Shown here piece after piece: positions 9,620 through 20,970 of a stretch of 64,000 bases of DNA. A program made the translations under genes and the position numbers. The notes under the pieces are model-generated. The model was not told the DNA's origin and did not search any database. It saw only the letters and a program-made list of their open reading frames with translations. Every line of letters starts with the position of its first letter. Position 1 is the first letter of the stretch. This DNA comes from Tilletiopsis washingtonensis (Eukaryota > Basidiomycota > Exobasidiomycetes > Entylomatales), in assembly GCF_003144115.1 (NCBI RefSeq), contig NW_020312020.1, positions 1 through 64,000 of the forward strand. Reading direction: 5' to 3'.

Positions 9620-11812
9620 GTCCCTCTTTAAGGACCAGCTGAGCGTGGCAGGCACGGCGAGCAATGCTCAGGAACCAGCGGCCTGACGGCGATCCTGCAG
9701 TGTGCCGGCGCTCGGCAGGCACTGCTGCGCTCCCTGCTGACAGCGCCCACCAGCGATGGCGGGGCCCCAGCGAGCTCTCGGCGCAGGGTGCTGACGGCTG
9801 AGCGGGGCCGGGTGCACGCCCGGGCGGACCTGCGCCCGACGCCGCGTTCTGGAACGAGGCACGCCGCACTTGCGTGCTCCCCGATGCCACGCCACACCGC
9901 CCAAAACGGGTGCGGGGAGACGCCTGCCGGCGGTCGGTGTGCAGGCGCAGAGGCGTGCAGGTCTGGCGTGCGGCGGCGCTGCGGCGCTGCACTCGCCGAC
10001 GATGAGCTGAGCGCAGCGTCGAGCGCCGGCGGCGCCGTGCTCAGGGGCCGCCGGCGCCGGCGCGCCAGACGAGCGGCACGGCGCGCATGGGGCGCACGGC
10101 ACGTCGGCACGGGAGCACGCCAGGTGCATCATCTGCCGCCTGCGTCAGCGCTGCATCTCTGCAGCTCCGTGTTTGCCTCGCCGCTGCCGCAGCAGCGCCC
10201 TGCGGCTGCTGCAGCCTGGCGCCCGGCGGCTTCCTTCGGCTTGAAAGCTTGCGGAGCCCGAGCGACCTGCTGCGCCTGCCTGCGGGCAGACGGCGTGCAG
10301 CATGCGAGATGCTCTGCCCGGCGGCCGCTGTGGCGCTGGCCACGGGGATGCGGGGACGTGCCGCACGTGGCCTCTGGCCTCCGCAGTCCGCGACAGGGTC
10401 TGGGCGTGCGCGGCTGCCGTGGCCACGCACGGCGCCGAGCGCGTGCGTGGCGGGGTGGGCGTGCACGGATGGCCGAGATGCGTCTCAGGCAGCGCCGGCG
10501 CAGGATTTGCCGCAGGATCAAAAGAAGCATGAAGAGGAAGGGAGATGCGCTGCGCTGGATGCTGCGGCGGCGGCCGCTGCGGCTGCGATGCGCGTGATGC
10601 GGCGTGCCGCTGCTGCGGGCACGGTACCGCGCGGCTGTGGCGGCGGCGGCGGAGTGCCAAATCAGTGCCGGCCGCGGCACGGCGCAGATCATCGCCGCAG
10701 AGCAGCGCGAGACGCAGCAAGGCTCGCACCTCACGCTGTGCTTCCTTGCGGCTTGTTGTGCCCGTCAGACGCCGCACCGTGCCGCGGCTGCAGCGCGCAT
10801 GCCACCGCCATGGACCGCCGGCCTGCAGCCACTGCGCTCTGCACCTGATCGCCTCTCGCCGTCGCACGTGTACTGTAGGCCGCTGGGCGTGGACAAGGCG
10901 GAGCGTCGATGCGCCCACGGTACGAGCCGTCACAAGGGCTCGCCGCCCTGCGCGGCAGGGAGACTGTGCCGCTGGCCGTCAGCTCGGAGGGGTCCCGCAG
11001 CCCTCTGCATCGGTCTGACGCAACGGGCGCATGCTTTGGACGATTCTGTTGATCGCTGCTGCCGGCTCTCTGCAGCCTAGCTTCTCTGCTTGCGCGTCTG
11101 CTCTCAGGGGCATCACTTCACCAGCAGCGCTGCACAGTCCCATGACCCCTGCTGCTGAATGTATGGCAAGCCTCGGTCTCGTCGACGTGCCATCGCAACT
11201 GCGGACACTCAGGCCCAAGCACCGAGGCGGCAGAGGGTTGCGCGGATGTGTCTTTTGAGTCTGTTGGCCTCTGGCTTCAGCAGCGGCGCGCGACGCTGCG
11301 GCGCCTCGGCATTGGCGCCCAAGGGTCTCTGCTCGCAGAAGAGGGCATTTTGAACCTGTCATAATTCGTGTTGGCACTGGAGGCAAATTGTCCCTGCACG
11401 AGGCTGTTGTCCAAGCGGTGGCAGACCCCACCCGGGTTTGCAACGACGACGCGCTGCGGTGGTGGCGTCGACTCCGCTCTTGTGTCGTCGACATGGAGCA
11501 GCAAGGCGCCGCGCTGAACCGCGTGAGGCGAATGAGCCGCGGAAGACAGCGAACTCCAGCATCGGCTTCTGGACCTTTCCGGATCGCTGCGTTTCGACAT
11601 GTCATGCTCGGCTGAGATGACCTTGGGCGTCCGACGGAGCGTCAGCGCGGCGCTCATCTGGCGTTGGGCGGCGCCGCGCGGCGCCGTGGCGGCCCGCGCG
11701 TCTGGGCTGCATCGCGCGCCGCGCCCTGCTGCTGCCTCACGCCGCCGCGCGCGCGGCCGAGGGAGCCCTCCGCCAAGCTTCGTCCTTCCCACGCCCATCC
11801 CCTCCCCGCACC
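9620..11812. other. Intergenic, 2.2 kb divergent promoter region
   Basis: Lies between two divergently transcribed genes, the Pls-like synthetase and GID5. CpG-rich throughout. Several open frames exist on both strands, but their translations are Ala/Arg/Cys-rich with no domain, and I found no convincing splice-joined gene. A TTAAAG element at about 9627-9632 on the synthetase strand is the only core-promoter-like word I noticed. Confidence 0.5.
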
Positions 11813-14800
11813 ATGGCCGCCGCCCCGCCAGAGCTGCGCCAGTCGCCCGCCGCACCGCCGCCGGCGCTGGACGCGGCCGCTGCGGGCACGCAGTACACGG
11901 CTGCGTCGCTGCGCCGGCTGCAGAACCGCCTCATCGGCAGCCGCACGCGCAAGGCCGAGCTCGTCGCGCGCGGCGAGGTGCCCGCGTGAGTGGAGTCGCG
12001 AGACCAGGGAGCGCGGCCGGGCCGCGCAGTACGCCGCACAAGAGCTGCCGCTTTGGAGTCAGGCTGTGCCGCTGCCGCCCTCGCGCATGCTCACGCACCG
12101 CTCCCGTGCAGCATCATCGCCGTCCTCTCGCTCGCGCCGACGGAGGAGTCGCTGAGCCTCGTCGCGCTCGCAGCCACGATCCTCTCGTCGCTGGCGCACG
12201 CGTGTCCGCGCCCGGCGCTGCTGGCGCTGCTGCGTGCGGCGCTGCCGGCGGCGCTGCTGCATGCCCTCGCCGCGCTGGCGCCGCCCTTCTCGCAGGCGGC
12301 CGCACACGCCCTCGAGGCGCTGCTGCGGGCCCTCAAGGCGCTCTCGGGCGCCCTGCGCACGCTGCTGCTGCCCGGGCCGCGCGCACACGCGACGCCGCTG
12401 GCGCTCTCGGCGCGCACGCCGGCGCTGCCGCCAGCGCCTGCCGACTCGCTCTTCCCGCTCGCACGCACGGCCGTGCAGCTGCTCTTCGCCGATGCGAGCC
12501 TGCCACTCTGGCTCGCCCCGCTGCTCGCGGCGCCGCCGCTGCCGACGCGCGCCATGCCCGCCTCGAATGCCTCGCGCATCTTCGTGCGGCCAGGCAGCGC
12601 CACGGCTGGGCCCAGCACGCCGCGCTCCTCCTCACCCGTGTGCTCGGCGCCGGCCATGCCCGCGACCTCACTGCCACCGCCGCTGCGGCTTGCGGATCTC
12701 GTCTTTGCCATCCTTGGCAATTGCATCGGGATTCCGTCGCAAAGTGCCTCGGGTGCTGCTGCTGCGGCACAGCAGGACGCCGACGCCGCAAGCGAGATTG
12801 CCCTGCGCAAGGCGCGCGTGCTGCGCTTCCGGCCGGCCGCTGCGAGAGGCTCGGCGAGCCTGGCGGAGGAGTCCGAGATGAGGGCGCGTTCCGCCGCCGG
12901 TACTTCATCCGGCACCTCGCAGCACGCGCACGAGCATGTGGACGCGGACGGCGACGTCGGCATGCAGCCAACACCGAGCAGCGCCGCGGCGCCCCAGGCC
13001 CGGGTAGTGCAGCGCGGCAAAAGTGCCGAGCGGGAGCGTGATCACGAGCGCGGACGCAGCACACGGTTGCGCAGTGACGACGAGAGCAGAGCGCGGGCCG
13101 GTGTGCTGCGTGTGCTGCTCGAGGGCGCAGAGTGCGGCTTTGAGAAGGTGAGTCTCGGCGAGCCGTGTTGTGCCAACGCATCAAATGCGTGCGCCCTTGC
13201 GAAACGCCTTGCAGTTGCGTGCCCACTCGTCTGACACTGCGGATCATAGACGCAAGAAGCTGCACTTTGGGCGCTGGCGGAGCTGGTGTGCGAGGACATC
13301 GGCACCACTCAGAGACTCGTTACTTGTCCCAGTGAGTCACGCGCCGCACGCGCTCGCGGGCAGCTGGGCTGAACTCATCGCCCGCTAAGCGCCGTCCGGC
13401 CACCTGCCCACGGCAATGCTGCTGAATCTCGCCAAGGAGCCGTCTGCCCCTGTCCGTCTGGCGGCGATGAGCTGGTCAGTAGAGCTGCACCATCACAACC
13501 GCAGGGCTCGCTCACACCCTCCTTCGCCTCAGCCTGGTCAACTTTCTCAAGGTCCACCCTTTCTCCGCCAAGACGCACGAGTGTGTTCTTTCTGTCATAA
13601 TCGAGCTCACCGACGAGGTTGGCGAGGTGCAGATTGCCGCCACCTTCACGCTCGCGCGTCTCGTCGCCGACGACGCAGAGCTGCAGATGCTCGCTGCCGA
13701 GCAGTACGATGCCGTGCGCCGACTCGGCGCTCTGCTGCACAAGACCAGAACAGCAGTCGCATCGCACGACAGCGGCGCCGAGGGCAGGCCCAGCGATGAC
13801 GGAGTGATTCGGCTCCGAGAGGTGAGTCTATCCACATCTGCTGCCGCGCGCGATGCCACATGCTGACCCTCTGCAGGCGACTCTGACCGCCCTCGCGGCT
13901 CTCGCGTTCCAACGCGATGAAATCCGCCGCGCCATTGTCGATGCCACGTCGCCGGCGCTGCTGCCGCTGATCGTGCCCAGCCTGACGGCCTCAGACCTCG
14001 GCATCCGAGTGGCCGCGTGCCGCCTTGTGCGAGCCCTGTCGCGGTCCATCTCCATTCTGCGAACGTCTCTGGTCGATGTTGGCGTGGCGGACCAGCTCAT
14101 CCGCATCCTCAAGGACGACGCGGAGGATGCCGAGGTCAAGCAGGAGGCGACCGCGACCATCTGCAACTTGGTCCTCAAGTTTGCGCCGATGAAGCAGCTC
14201 CTCGTAGACGGCGGCGGCGTCGCGAAGCTCATTGAGCTCGCACAGAGCGCCGCCTCGGGGGGAATGCGCCTCAACGCTCTGTGGGCGCTCAAGAACATCC
14301 TCTGGAGCAGCGAGACCGAGACAAAGCGGGCGCTGCTCGACACGCTCGGCTGGGACTACGTCGCCGAGCTGGCGCTCGACACGGCGGGCACGGACGAGGC
14401 GGCGCAAGAGCAGGCGCTGAGCATCATGCGCAACGTGGCCTCCTCTCGCGAGGCCGACATCGATCTCACGTTGCGCGGCTTCGGCACCCAGCGCTTGCTC
14501 GACCTGCTGGAGGCCGTTGTGTGGCAGAAGCGCGGCTCGGCCATCACCGAGCAGGCCGCCTACGTGCTCGTCAACCTTGCAACAGGCTCCGAGTCGCATC
14601 GGCGCAGCATCATCGACCGTCCGAACCTGATCGAGGCGCTGCTGTACTTCCTCACGCACAAGACCGCCGAGATCCGGCTTGCAAGTGTCTGGGCCGCGCT
14701 GAACCTCACGATCCGCACCTCTCGCACCAGCACGAGTGAGTTCGGAGCGCCGCGCGCGCAGCAGGCTCATAGGGCCGCACTCGGAGACCGCAGCGCACTG

Positions 14801-14970
14801 ACGCAGCTCTGCCGGCAGGCGACATCGCAGCCGACGCGCTCGCGCGCCTGCGCGCGTTCGAGTACGACGTGCATCTGCGACCCCTCGCCGACGATCCCGA
14901 GCGAGACGTCGCCGACAGGGCCAAGAGCCTGCTCGCCCTGTTTGACGAATCACTCCCTGCCAGAGGCTAG
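11813..14970 (+). CDS. GID5: ARMC8/Vid28-type armadillo subunit of the GID/CTLH ubiquitin ligase
   Basis: About 897 aa in seven exons. Armadillo repeats run through most of the protein. The diagnostic C-terminal block is intact: KQEATATICNLVLKFAPMKQ, RLNALWALKNILW, LGWDYVAELALDT, EQALSIMRNVA and EQAAYVLVNLATG. An earlier TQEAALWALAELVCEDIGTT matches the mid-protein repeat. In ARMC8/Gid5 this solenoid bridges the catalytic RING subunits and the substrate receptor of the GID/CTLH E3, which degrades gluconeogenic enzymes in yeast. Two low-complexity insertions (about residues 240-370) interrupt the solenoid. The last exon gives ERDVADRAKSLLALF, the usual family ending. The start is the ATG in the context CACCATGG. 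It converges on ELL with 97 bp between stops. Confidence 0.9.
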
Positions 14971-15067
14971 GCTGTCTGACCGTCTGACCACGCCAATGCC
15001 ATTCTTGCCGCATCAGCTGGGTGCCCGCGAGAGAGACCCCCATGGCGTGACAGAGCGTCGCTGCGCG

Positions 15068-17969
15068 TCAGCGGACTTGCAGTGGCCGCTCTCCATCTTG
15101 TATGCGCTCTTTGCTCTCCTGCAGCGCCGTCTTCATGCGTTGCAGTTGTCCTTGCAGCTCGGTCTGTCGAGGCGCAGACGGAAGAGGACGGTCGTGTGGC
15201 GTGAGCTAAGCGCGCACATTGCGCGTCGCTACCGCGTCGCTGCACTCACCTGCCGCTGCAAAGCAATCGTCACTTCCTCGAACGACAGCGGGCCTTTCTG
15301 CGGCGTCGACGCCAAGGAATGACGCCAGGCGTAGCCGGCCGATGCACCTCGCTCCTGCTGAAGCGGCACAAGCTGCGGACCCACGGCCGGCGGCATGTGG
15401 TGCGGCGCGATGCCATCGCGGCTCGTAGTCAGAGGCCCGTCGCCCTTTGCGGCTGCCAGCTCCGCTTGCAGAGCGCGCCGCTCGCCCTGTATATGCTCCC
15501 AGCCGGCCTTGTACTCGGCGTACACCCTGGAGAAGCGCTCGCGCAGCCGGGTCCAGTCTGCTGAGTTGCGCACGTCCAGCCACGGCTCTGTCGACTGGGA
15601 GGCACCGAGGCCGACACCGTGGCGCGTAGGCCCGGCCATCGACGAGCGCGGCTGCTCCGGCAGGCCGCTGCGACGCTGGTCGCCACCGGTAGCGAGGTGC
15701 GCCGAGGCGGTCGGACTCGTTGAGCCTGATGCCCGCTCTGCGCTCCGAGACAACCGCCCGGCCGAGGGCCGCAGCTGCTTGCTTGAGCTCGATGCGCGCC
15801 CGCCACTTGCAGACACCTCGTCCTCCGAATCCGTGTATGCCCTGGCAGACAGGCTCTGCTTCGCGCCTGGCCTGGATGCGGCAGTCGTGTCTCCAGCTTG
15901 CCGCATCGATGTGCGCACAGCCAGCTGTTCGGCGAGCTGACCTTGCTCGCTAGACAATCTGTCTGAGCTTGATGAGGATCGCGTCGCTGCGCTCGTCGAG
16001 CTGGAGGCCGCACTCTTCTCGATGCGCTTCGCCGGCAATGCGGATGAGCCAGCGGCCTTGAAAGTCTCCTCCTTGTCCTTCCGGGCTTTGGCTCGCTCGA
16101 GCTCGCGAGTGCGCTGAACAGGTGTGGCACCTTTGCTCTTGACCGCCTTCTTCAGCCTGTCGAGCGCAGACCCGCTCTTTCGCTTCTTGGTCGACGCGCC
16201 GGCACTCCGCGCACTTCTCGTCCTGGCGGAAACATCGTCTGAGCCGTCGTCTGCCGATTCGACGCCGGGCTCAAGAGCATGATGTGATGCGGACGGAGAC
16301 GCCGGAGCACCGGAGAGACCGAGTCCCTTGAGCGGGCTGAGCGTCTGCGGCGAAAGTGCCGTGCGGCCGGCTCGTCGGAGGTCGCCGAGCGCCTGCACGT
16401 CAGCGGTGTCCTGACCGCTCGGTCCCATGCGGTGAGAGCTCGACGCGTCAGTCGAGCCTCGATACTCGCTCACGTCCGCCACGCTGCTTGACGCGTCGTC
16501 GTCTTCCAGTGCGCCCTCCTCCGCTTCGTCCTCTGCTGCATCGCTCAGATCGTGACCATCGTCCATCTTCTCGACGGCCTCACGAGCGAGACGCTCTCGC
16601 TCCCACTGCGCTCTCGTCTCTGCTGTCGGGCGGCCATCAGGATACAGATGGCGCCGCGGCAGGGCGTCGGTCGGCAGATGCATGCGGTCAAATGCCGCCT
16701 CGGCTGCATCGCTGACCTGCACGCGAGTCCTGGCATCGTAGTCGGGCCAGTCGAGACGTGCATCGAGGTAAGCAGTGTCTGACAGGGCGAACATGGTGCC
16801 GGGCCCGATGCCGGTCGCGCCGGACGCTGGTGAAGCAGCAGCTTTGCCGCCGGCACGCCGATTGACTGGGCCCTGGAACTTGCGCGACGACGAGAGGCTG
16901 GCACTGCCGGCGCTCTGAAGATGTGCTGGTGCATGTGCATGGTTGCTGAGTAGCTTGAGGATCTGTGCCTCGGGAGCTCTGAGCTGCGCGACTATTCTCC
17001 GTCGTGGCAGCGGCCCTGGCGCAAGGAGCTGAATGAGTCTCACTCGCAAGCTCGGCGGACTGCCCTCGCCCTGCTTGTCCAAGTCACTGATGCGCGGCGT
17101 CGAGAGCGGAGTGATGGCACTAGGATGCGTTGGGCGGCTGCCCGTGCCCGCCATTCGCGAAGTGGGCACATTCGGGCTCCCAGGCAGGCTGCTGCCGCCG
17201 CCGGGCGTCGATGCACGACTGGCCGCCGCACTGTGCCCAGGCCGAGCACTATCGCTGCGGCTCGCTCCCGCCAGGCCGAGATTGCTGCGCAGCTTCGCCG
17301 CAGGGCCGGCTTCCGGCCGCTTCGCTCGCAGCGAGGCGGTGCTGGCGCTCTGCCGGGTGCGCAGCAGCGAGCTGCCGTCGAGGAGAACGGCGCGATTTGC
17401 GTCGCGCTTCGCTTCCTCCTCGCCGCGCCGCTCCTTGAGACGAGACGCGGCGGTACCCGACGACGCCAGCGACTGTCGCAGCGACAGCTTGCAGCCAATC
17501 GAGCCCACATGCCGAAGCAATCGAGGCGTGGCGTCGTCCGGTGAGGCTTCAGCACGCGGTTCCAGATAGAGGTCGTGCGGCGAAGTCTCCTCTGCGCGTG
17601 TCAGAGCATGCGAGACGCCATCAATGATCAACGACTGAGTGGGGTGGGCATATGCGCGTGAGCTGGCGCGACCGTGCTTGGGCCGGCATGCACCCGAGCA
17701 AGCGTGTGGCTCGCGCCGCACGCATGCTGGGCCGGGCGCCGTCCCGCCGTCGGGGCCACACTGGCCGCACAGCCACTCACGGACACAGACGGGTCTAGAT
17801 TTAAGAACAGCGACGGTGCCTGCTCGCTCGTAAGCTGCGCGACGACGTCGTGTGAAAGGCGCAGGTGAATCGTCCGCGGCTGCGCTGCGGTGCTGGGGCT
17901 CCCGCTGCGAGCAGACGGCGCGCCGGCATGGGGCGCCAGGTAGTACGCGATCGCTGGCGAGGCAGCCAT
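15068..17969 (-). CDS. ell1: ELL-type RNA polymerase II elongation factor
   Basis: About 888 aa in three exons. ELL raises the elongation rate of RNA polymerase II, together with EAF-type partners. Three family landmarks are seen. An N-terminal beta-rich start is RTIHLRLSHDVVAQL. A winged-helix-like centre is RVRLIQLLAPGPLPRRRIVA, followed by FALSDTAYLDARLDWPDY, like the LLALRPY...DWPGY block of animal ELL. A C-terminal occludin/ELL-type helix is SADWTRLRERFSRVYAEYK. The segments between are Ser/Ala-rich with a KKRK nuclear-signal-like stretch. A last exon after an intron of about 88 nt adds a short coiled coil (TELQGQLQRMKTALQESKE) up to the stop. The long frame upstream of the chosen ATG is CpG-bias read-through. 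Divergent from HEI10. Confidence 0.8.
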
Positions 17970-18621
17970 TCTGATTGTGCAGCGCGGCGCAAGTCGGCGC
18001 CGCGCGGAAGCTGCGACAAGGCCAGCGGCGATGCGGCCGAAAGAGCCGGGGAACAGGAGATGGTGGTGGTCGTGAGTGACGAGCGGCCGGCAGTCGTGCA
18101 CCTTCAAGTTCGCCGTGGCGCCGCGCGCGCCGCGCGCGCCGCCGCTCACGGCAGCACGCGGCGGACCGTCGCTGCACGGGCCACCAGCACAGAGGCCGCA
18201 GCAGCCCGCACGGCGGCCGAAGTCTAGTCAAGCCAGCTCTCAGGGCTCTTGCCCTCAGCAGCAGCAGAAGCAGCAGCAGAGAGGCACAGAGGCAACATCA
18301 GCACCGGCCGCAGCCGCAAGCTCTGCCTGCGCCAGCAATCGCACAGACATGCGCCCACCCGCGCGGCAGAGCCATCGCATGTTGATGCGGCTGTCGCTGC
18401 TTGCTCGCGCGAGCTGCTGCGCGTCCTGATCGGGCCTGCCGTGTTGGGCATTGCCCGATGCGCCCCGCCGCCTGCGCAGCCTCCGCCTGTTCTGCTGCTG
18501 CTGCCTCACTCGCCCTCTCTCGTCCCACCACCACGACCGTCCCTAATCCACCACAGCATACTGTTCCCGCCGACGCAACTCCTATCTCTCTAGCCGTGAG
18601 AGCAGCCACACACGCCCCGCC
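17970..18621. promoter_or_regulatory. Divergent promoter region of ell1 and HEI10
   Basis: A 652-bp gap between two start codons pointing away from each other. It holds a CAGCAG-rich run near 18255-18280 and pyrimidine-rich stretches near 18490-18600 on the HEI10 side, of the kind that often precede fungal transcription starts. No TATA box was found. Confidence 0.5.
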
Positions 18622-20337
18622 ATGGAGGAAGGCTTCCACTGCAACGTGCTGCGCTGCCGGCGCCGCCTCGACCTTGAGGGTGCGCGCAGCCCGTTCCCGG
18701 CCCTTGCTACGCTCCTGTTCATCTATCCGGCCCCGTGCCAGGCAAGGCCGTCGTCACGACGTGCTGCCATATCTTCTGCGTGCAGTGCGCCACCGACCTC
18801 TTCACGGCGGCGCGCGTCTGCCCCGCGTGCGGCGCGAGCCTCGCCGAGCCCGACGACGTCGTCGTCTCGAGCCTCGCACCGAGTGCCGACTACCGCTCGG
18901 TCCGTCGTGCTGCGCGCCGGATGGCGGCGTGCTGACACCAGCGCTGCAGAGCGTGCTCGCTGGCCTGGCGCCGCCGATCATCATGTGAGCCGTCCTGCGC
19001 CAGGCCACGGTCGCCACTGAACCCGCCCACCTGCCAGGGAGATCTGCACTCGCGCGATGAGGTACCAACCGGCACACGTTGCTCGCTGGGCACGGCGGCT
19101 GACCCCCGCACGCAGCTTCTACCAGTACCAAACGACACAGGAGGTCCGTAGACCGTCGGGTGAGCTTACCCTTGCTCACACCGCCCGTCCACAGGCCGCG
19201 TTCCAGGCATTGCTCCTGCGCAATGTCCAAGAGGTGATGCCCCGGCCCACCTCCGCACGTCGCCTCTGAGCTGACCTAGCTTGCACAGCGCAACGCGGTG
19301 CTGGAGAAGCGCGTCCACAAGTCAGGCCTCCGCCTTCATTGAGCCGCTGCGCCCCGCTGACCCTTCCTGCGCACCTCAGCATCATTCTGGAAGGTTTCCG
19401 TCGCAGACCAGACGCCTGACGACCGGCCCTGACCACCCCGGACCGCAGCAAACACGGAGGTGGCGCATCTCAACGACCGTCTAGCGCGTGAGCTGGCCGG
19501 CTTTCGCACTCTGGTCGCTGCTCACACAGACGTCGCCATCAGGCGCAGAGGCCGGTCAGCACGCTTCGCCTTCGCCTCACGTCAGCGTCAGTGTCGCTGA
19601 TGGCAAGACACAGATGCCAAGGTGGAGCGGCGCAAGCGACAGGAGCTCGGCGACTCTCTCCGCACGGCGAACAAGGAGTACGCTCGACTCAAGGTGGGCA
19701 TCGCGGGCGGAGCCGGAGGCTGCTCCAGCCTCCCACTGACGTCCGTGTCGTTGCGCCACAGACGCAGCACGAGGCACAGCTTCGGCAGGACGTCCGTACC
19801 CGGCCTGGACTCGGAGGCAAGCCGTACTCCGCGGCTGCAGAGCTCGCCGCCGCGGCGGCACCGCAGGTCAGCGCGCTCTCCGCGTCTCAGGCGCCGTTCT
19901 ACTCGACGCGTGTGCGTCTTGGCTTCAGATGCACCTAGCCATTGCTGGGCTTCGCTCTTTCGCTGACGCATCGACGGCAGCCCCAGGATCCCGCCAAGGC
20001 CACGCCTCAGAACGTCGCACCGTTCTGGCACGCGCAGGCCGCGGCGGCCGGCATGAGCAACGCCGGCGCGGCGCTGCGCAAGACGCGTTCGCCGCAGCTG
20101 AGCGTGTCATCGACCGGCTCTGCCGGCGACAAATCGCTTGTCTGGGCTGCTGGTCAGCCGCCTACAGCGCATCTGGCGAGAGCAGGCCAGCACCTCGAGG
20201 CGGCGCTTCCCGATTCGCGTCCAGAGGCCCAGGGCCGCGTCAGCAGCCAGAACCACTCGCGCTTCACCCGCCAGCCGTCGCTGCGCATGCGTGTAGCGTC
20301 TGCCGATCAAGCAACGCAGCGTCGGACGTGGCAGTAG
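18622..20337 (+). CDS. HEI10: HEI10/CCNB1IP1-type meiotic RING protein
   Basis: About 320 aa spread over roughly 12 exons, one of only 14 nt. The RING finger is FHCNVLRC, then TTCCHIFCVQCATDLF, then CPACGASL. Its first Cys pair is spaced C-x4-C exactly as in human CCNB1IP1 (LCNYRKC). It is followed by DDVVVSSLAPSADYRS, SVLAGLAPPIIM, EICTRAM, FYQYQTTQE and a coiled coil (RNAVLEKRVHN, AKVERRKRQELGDSLRTA), in the family order. The tail is Ser/Gln-rich. HEI10 proteins are SUMO/ubiquitin ligases that mark crossover sites on meiotic chromosomes. No single open frame covers the gene; it is visible only by joining exons at GT..AG borders. Small exon borders may be off. Its presence implies meiotic machinery in this fungus. 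Confidence 0.82.
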
Positions 20338-20970
20338 GGCAATGTCATCTGTTCCGACCGTGCGTCAGCTCCAGTGTCGAGCAGCACCTGCGCATGCGGA
20401 GTGAGAGACGTTCATCTCGGGCGTGTGCTCAGGCGCTGCCCGTCTGCTCGCTGGCGTAGGCAGGCAGGCATGCCGCTGCGTACCGCTTCCTGGGGTGGAT
20501 GACTGCGCTACTGGTAGGCATTGCGCGTGCTGAGCGCCTGGGCGGGACAAATCGCGAGCAGGCAACGAAAACGGCCGCATGCTCGCAGCTTCGCGCGTTT
20601 AAAAAGCGCAGCGGCGCATGCTGCAGCATACATCAATTTCGGCCGATCGTGCTTGGCCACCGCGTTTTCGCGCAACTACAGGCTGTCTGCATGACGCACG
20701 CAGAGGATGCGTGCCAACCCTTTGCGTCGCGGCACATTGCAGAGCTGAGTCCTGTTCCGCTGCAGGAGGCAGGACGAGCCCTCCGACACGATGATGCCGC
20801 AGTGCCGCGATGCAGCGTGCTGCCCGGCACGACGCTGCGGTTCACACGCAGCCAGAGCGCCGCACTGCCGTTGCCGCGTCGCTGCCGCCGATGGGCGGAT
20901 GCCACAGAAGGAAGGGGGCAGCACGTTCATCACAATGGCCGCGAACGGGCGGGAGTGTAGTCGCGCTGTC
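20338..20970. other. Intergenic between convergent HEI10 and NUP82
   Basis: A 633-bp gap between two stop codons. It contains one AT-rich word (GTTTAAAAAG near 20599) that could serve 3'-end formation on either strand. No gene or repeat seen. Confidence 0.5.

Noticed and set aside
9662-9664. Start of the Pls-like protein at a TTG codon
   Set aside because: Non-ATG start. In-frame ATGs at 9619 and 9553 lie before the conserved domain and are more credible.
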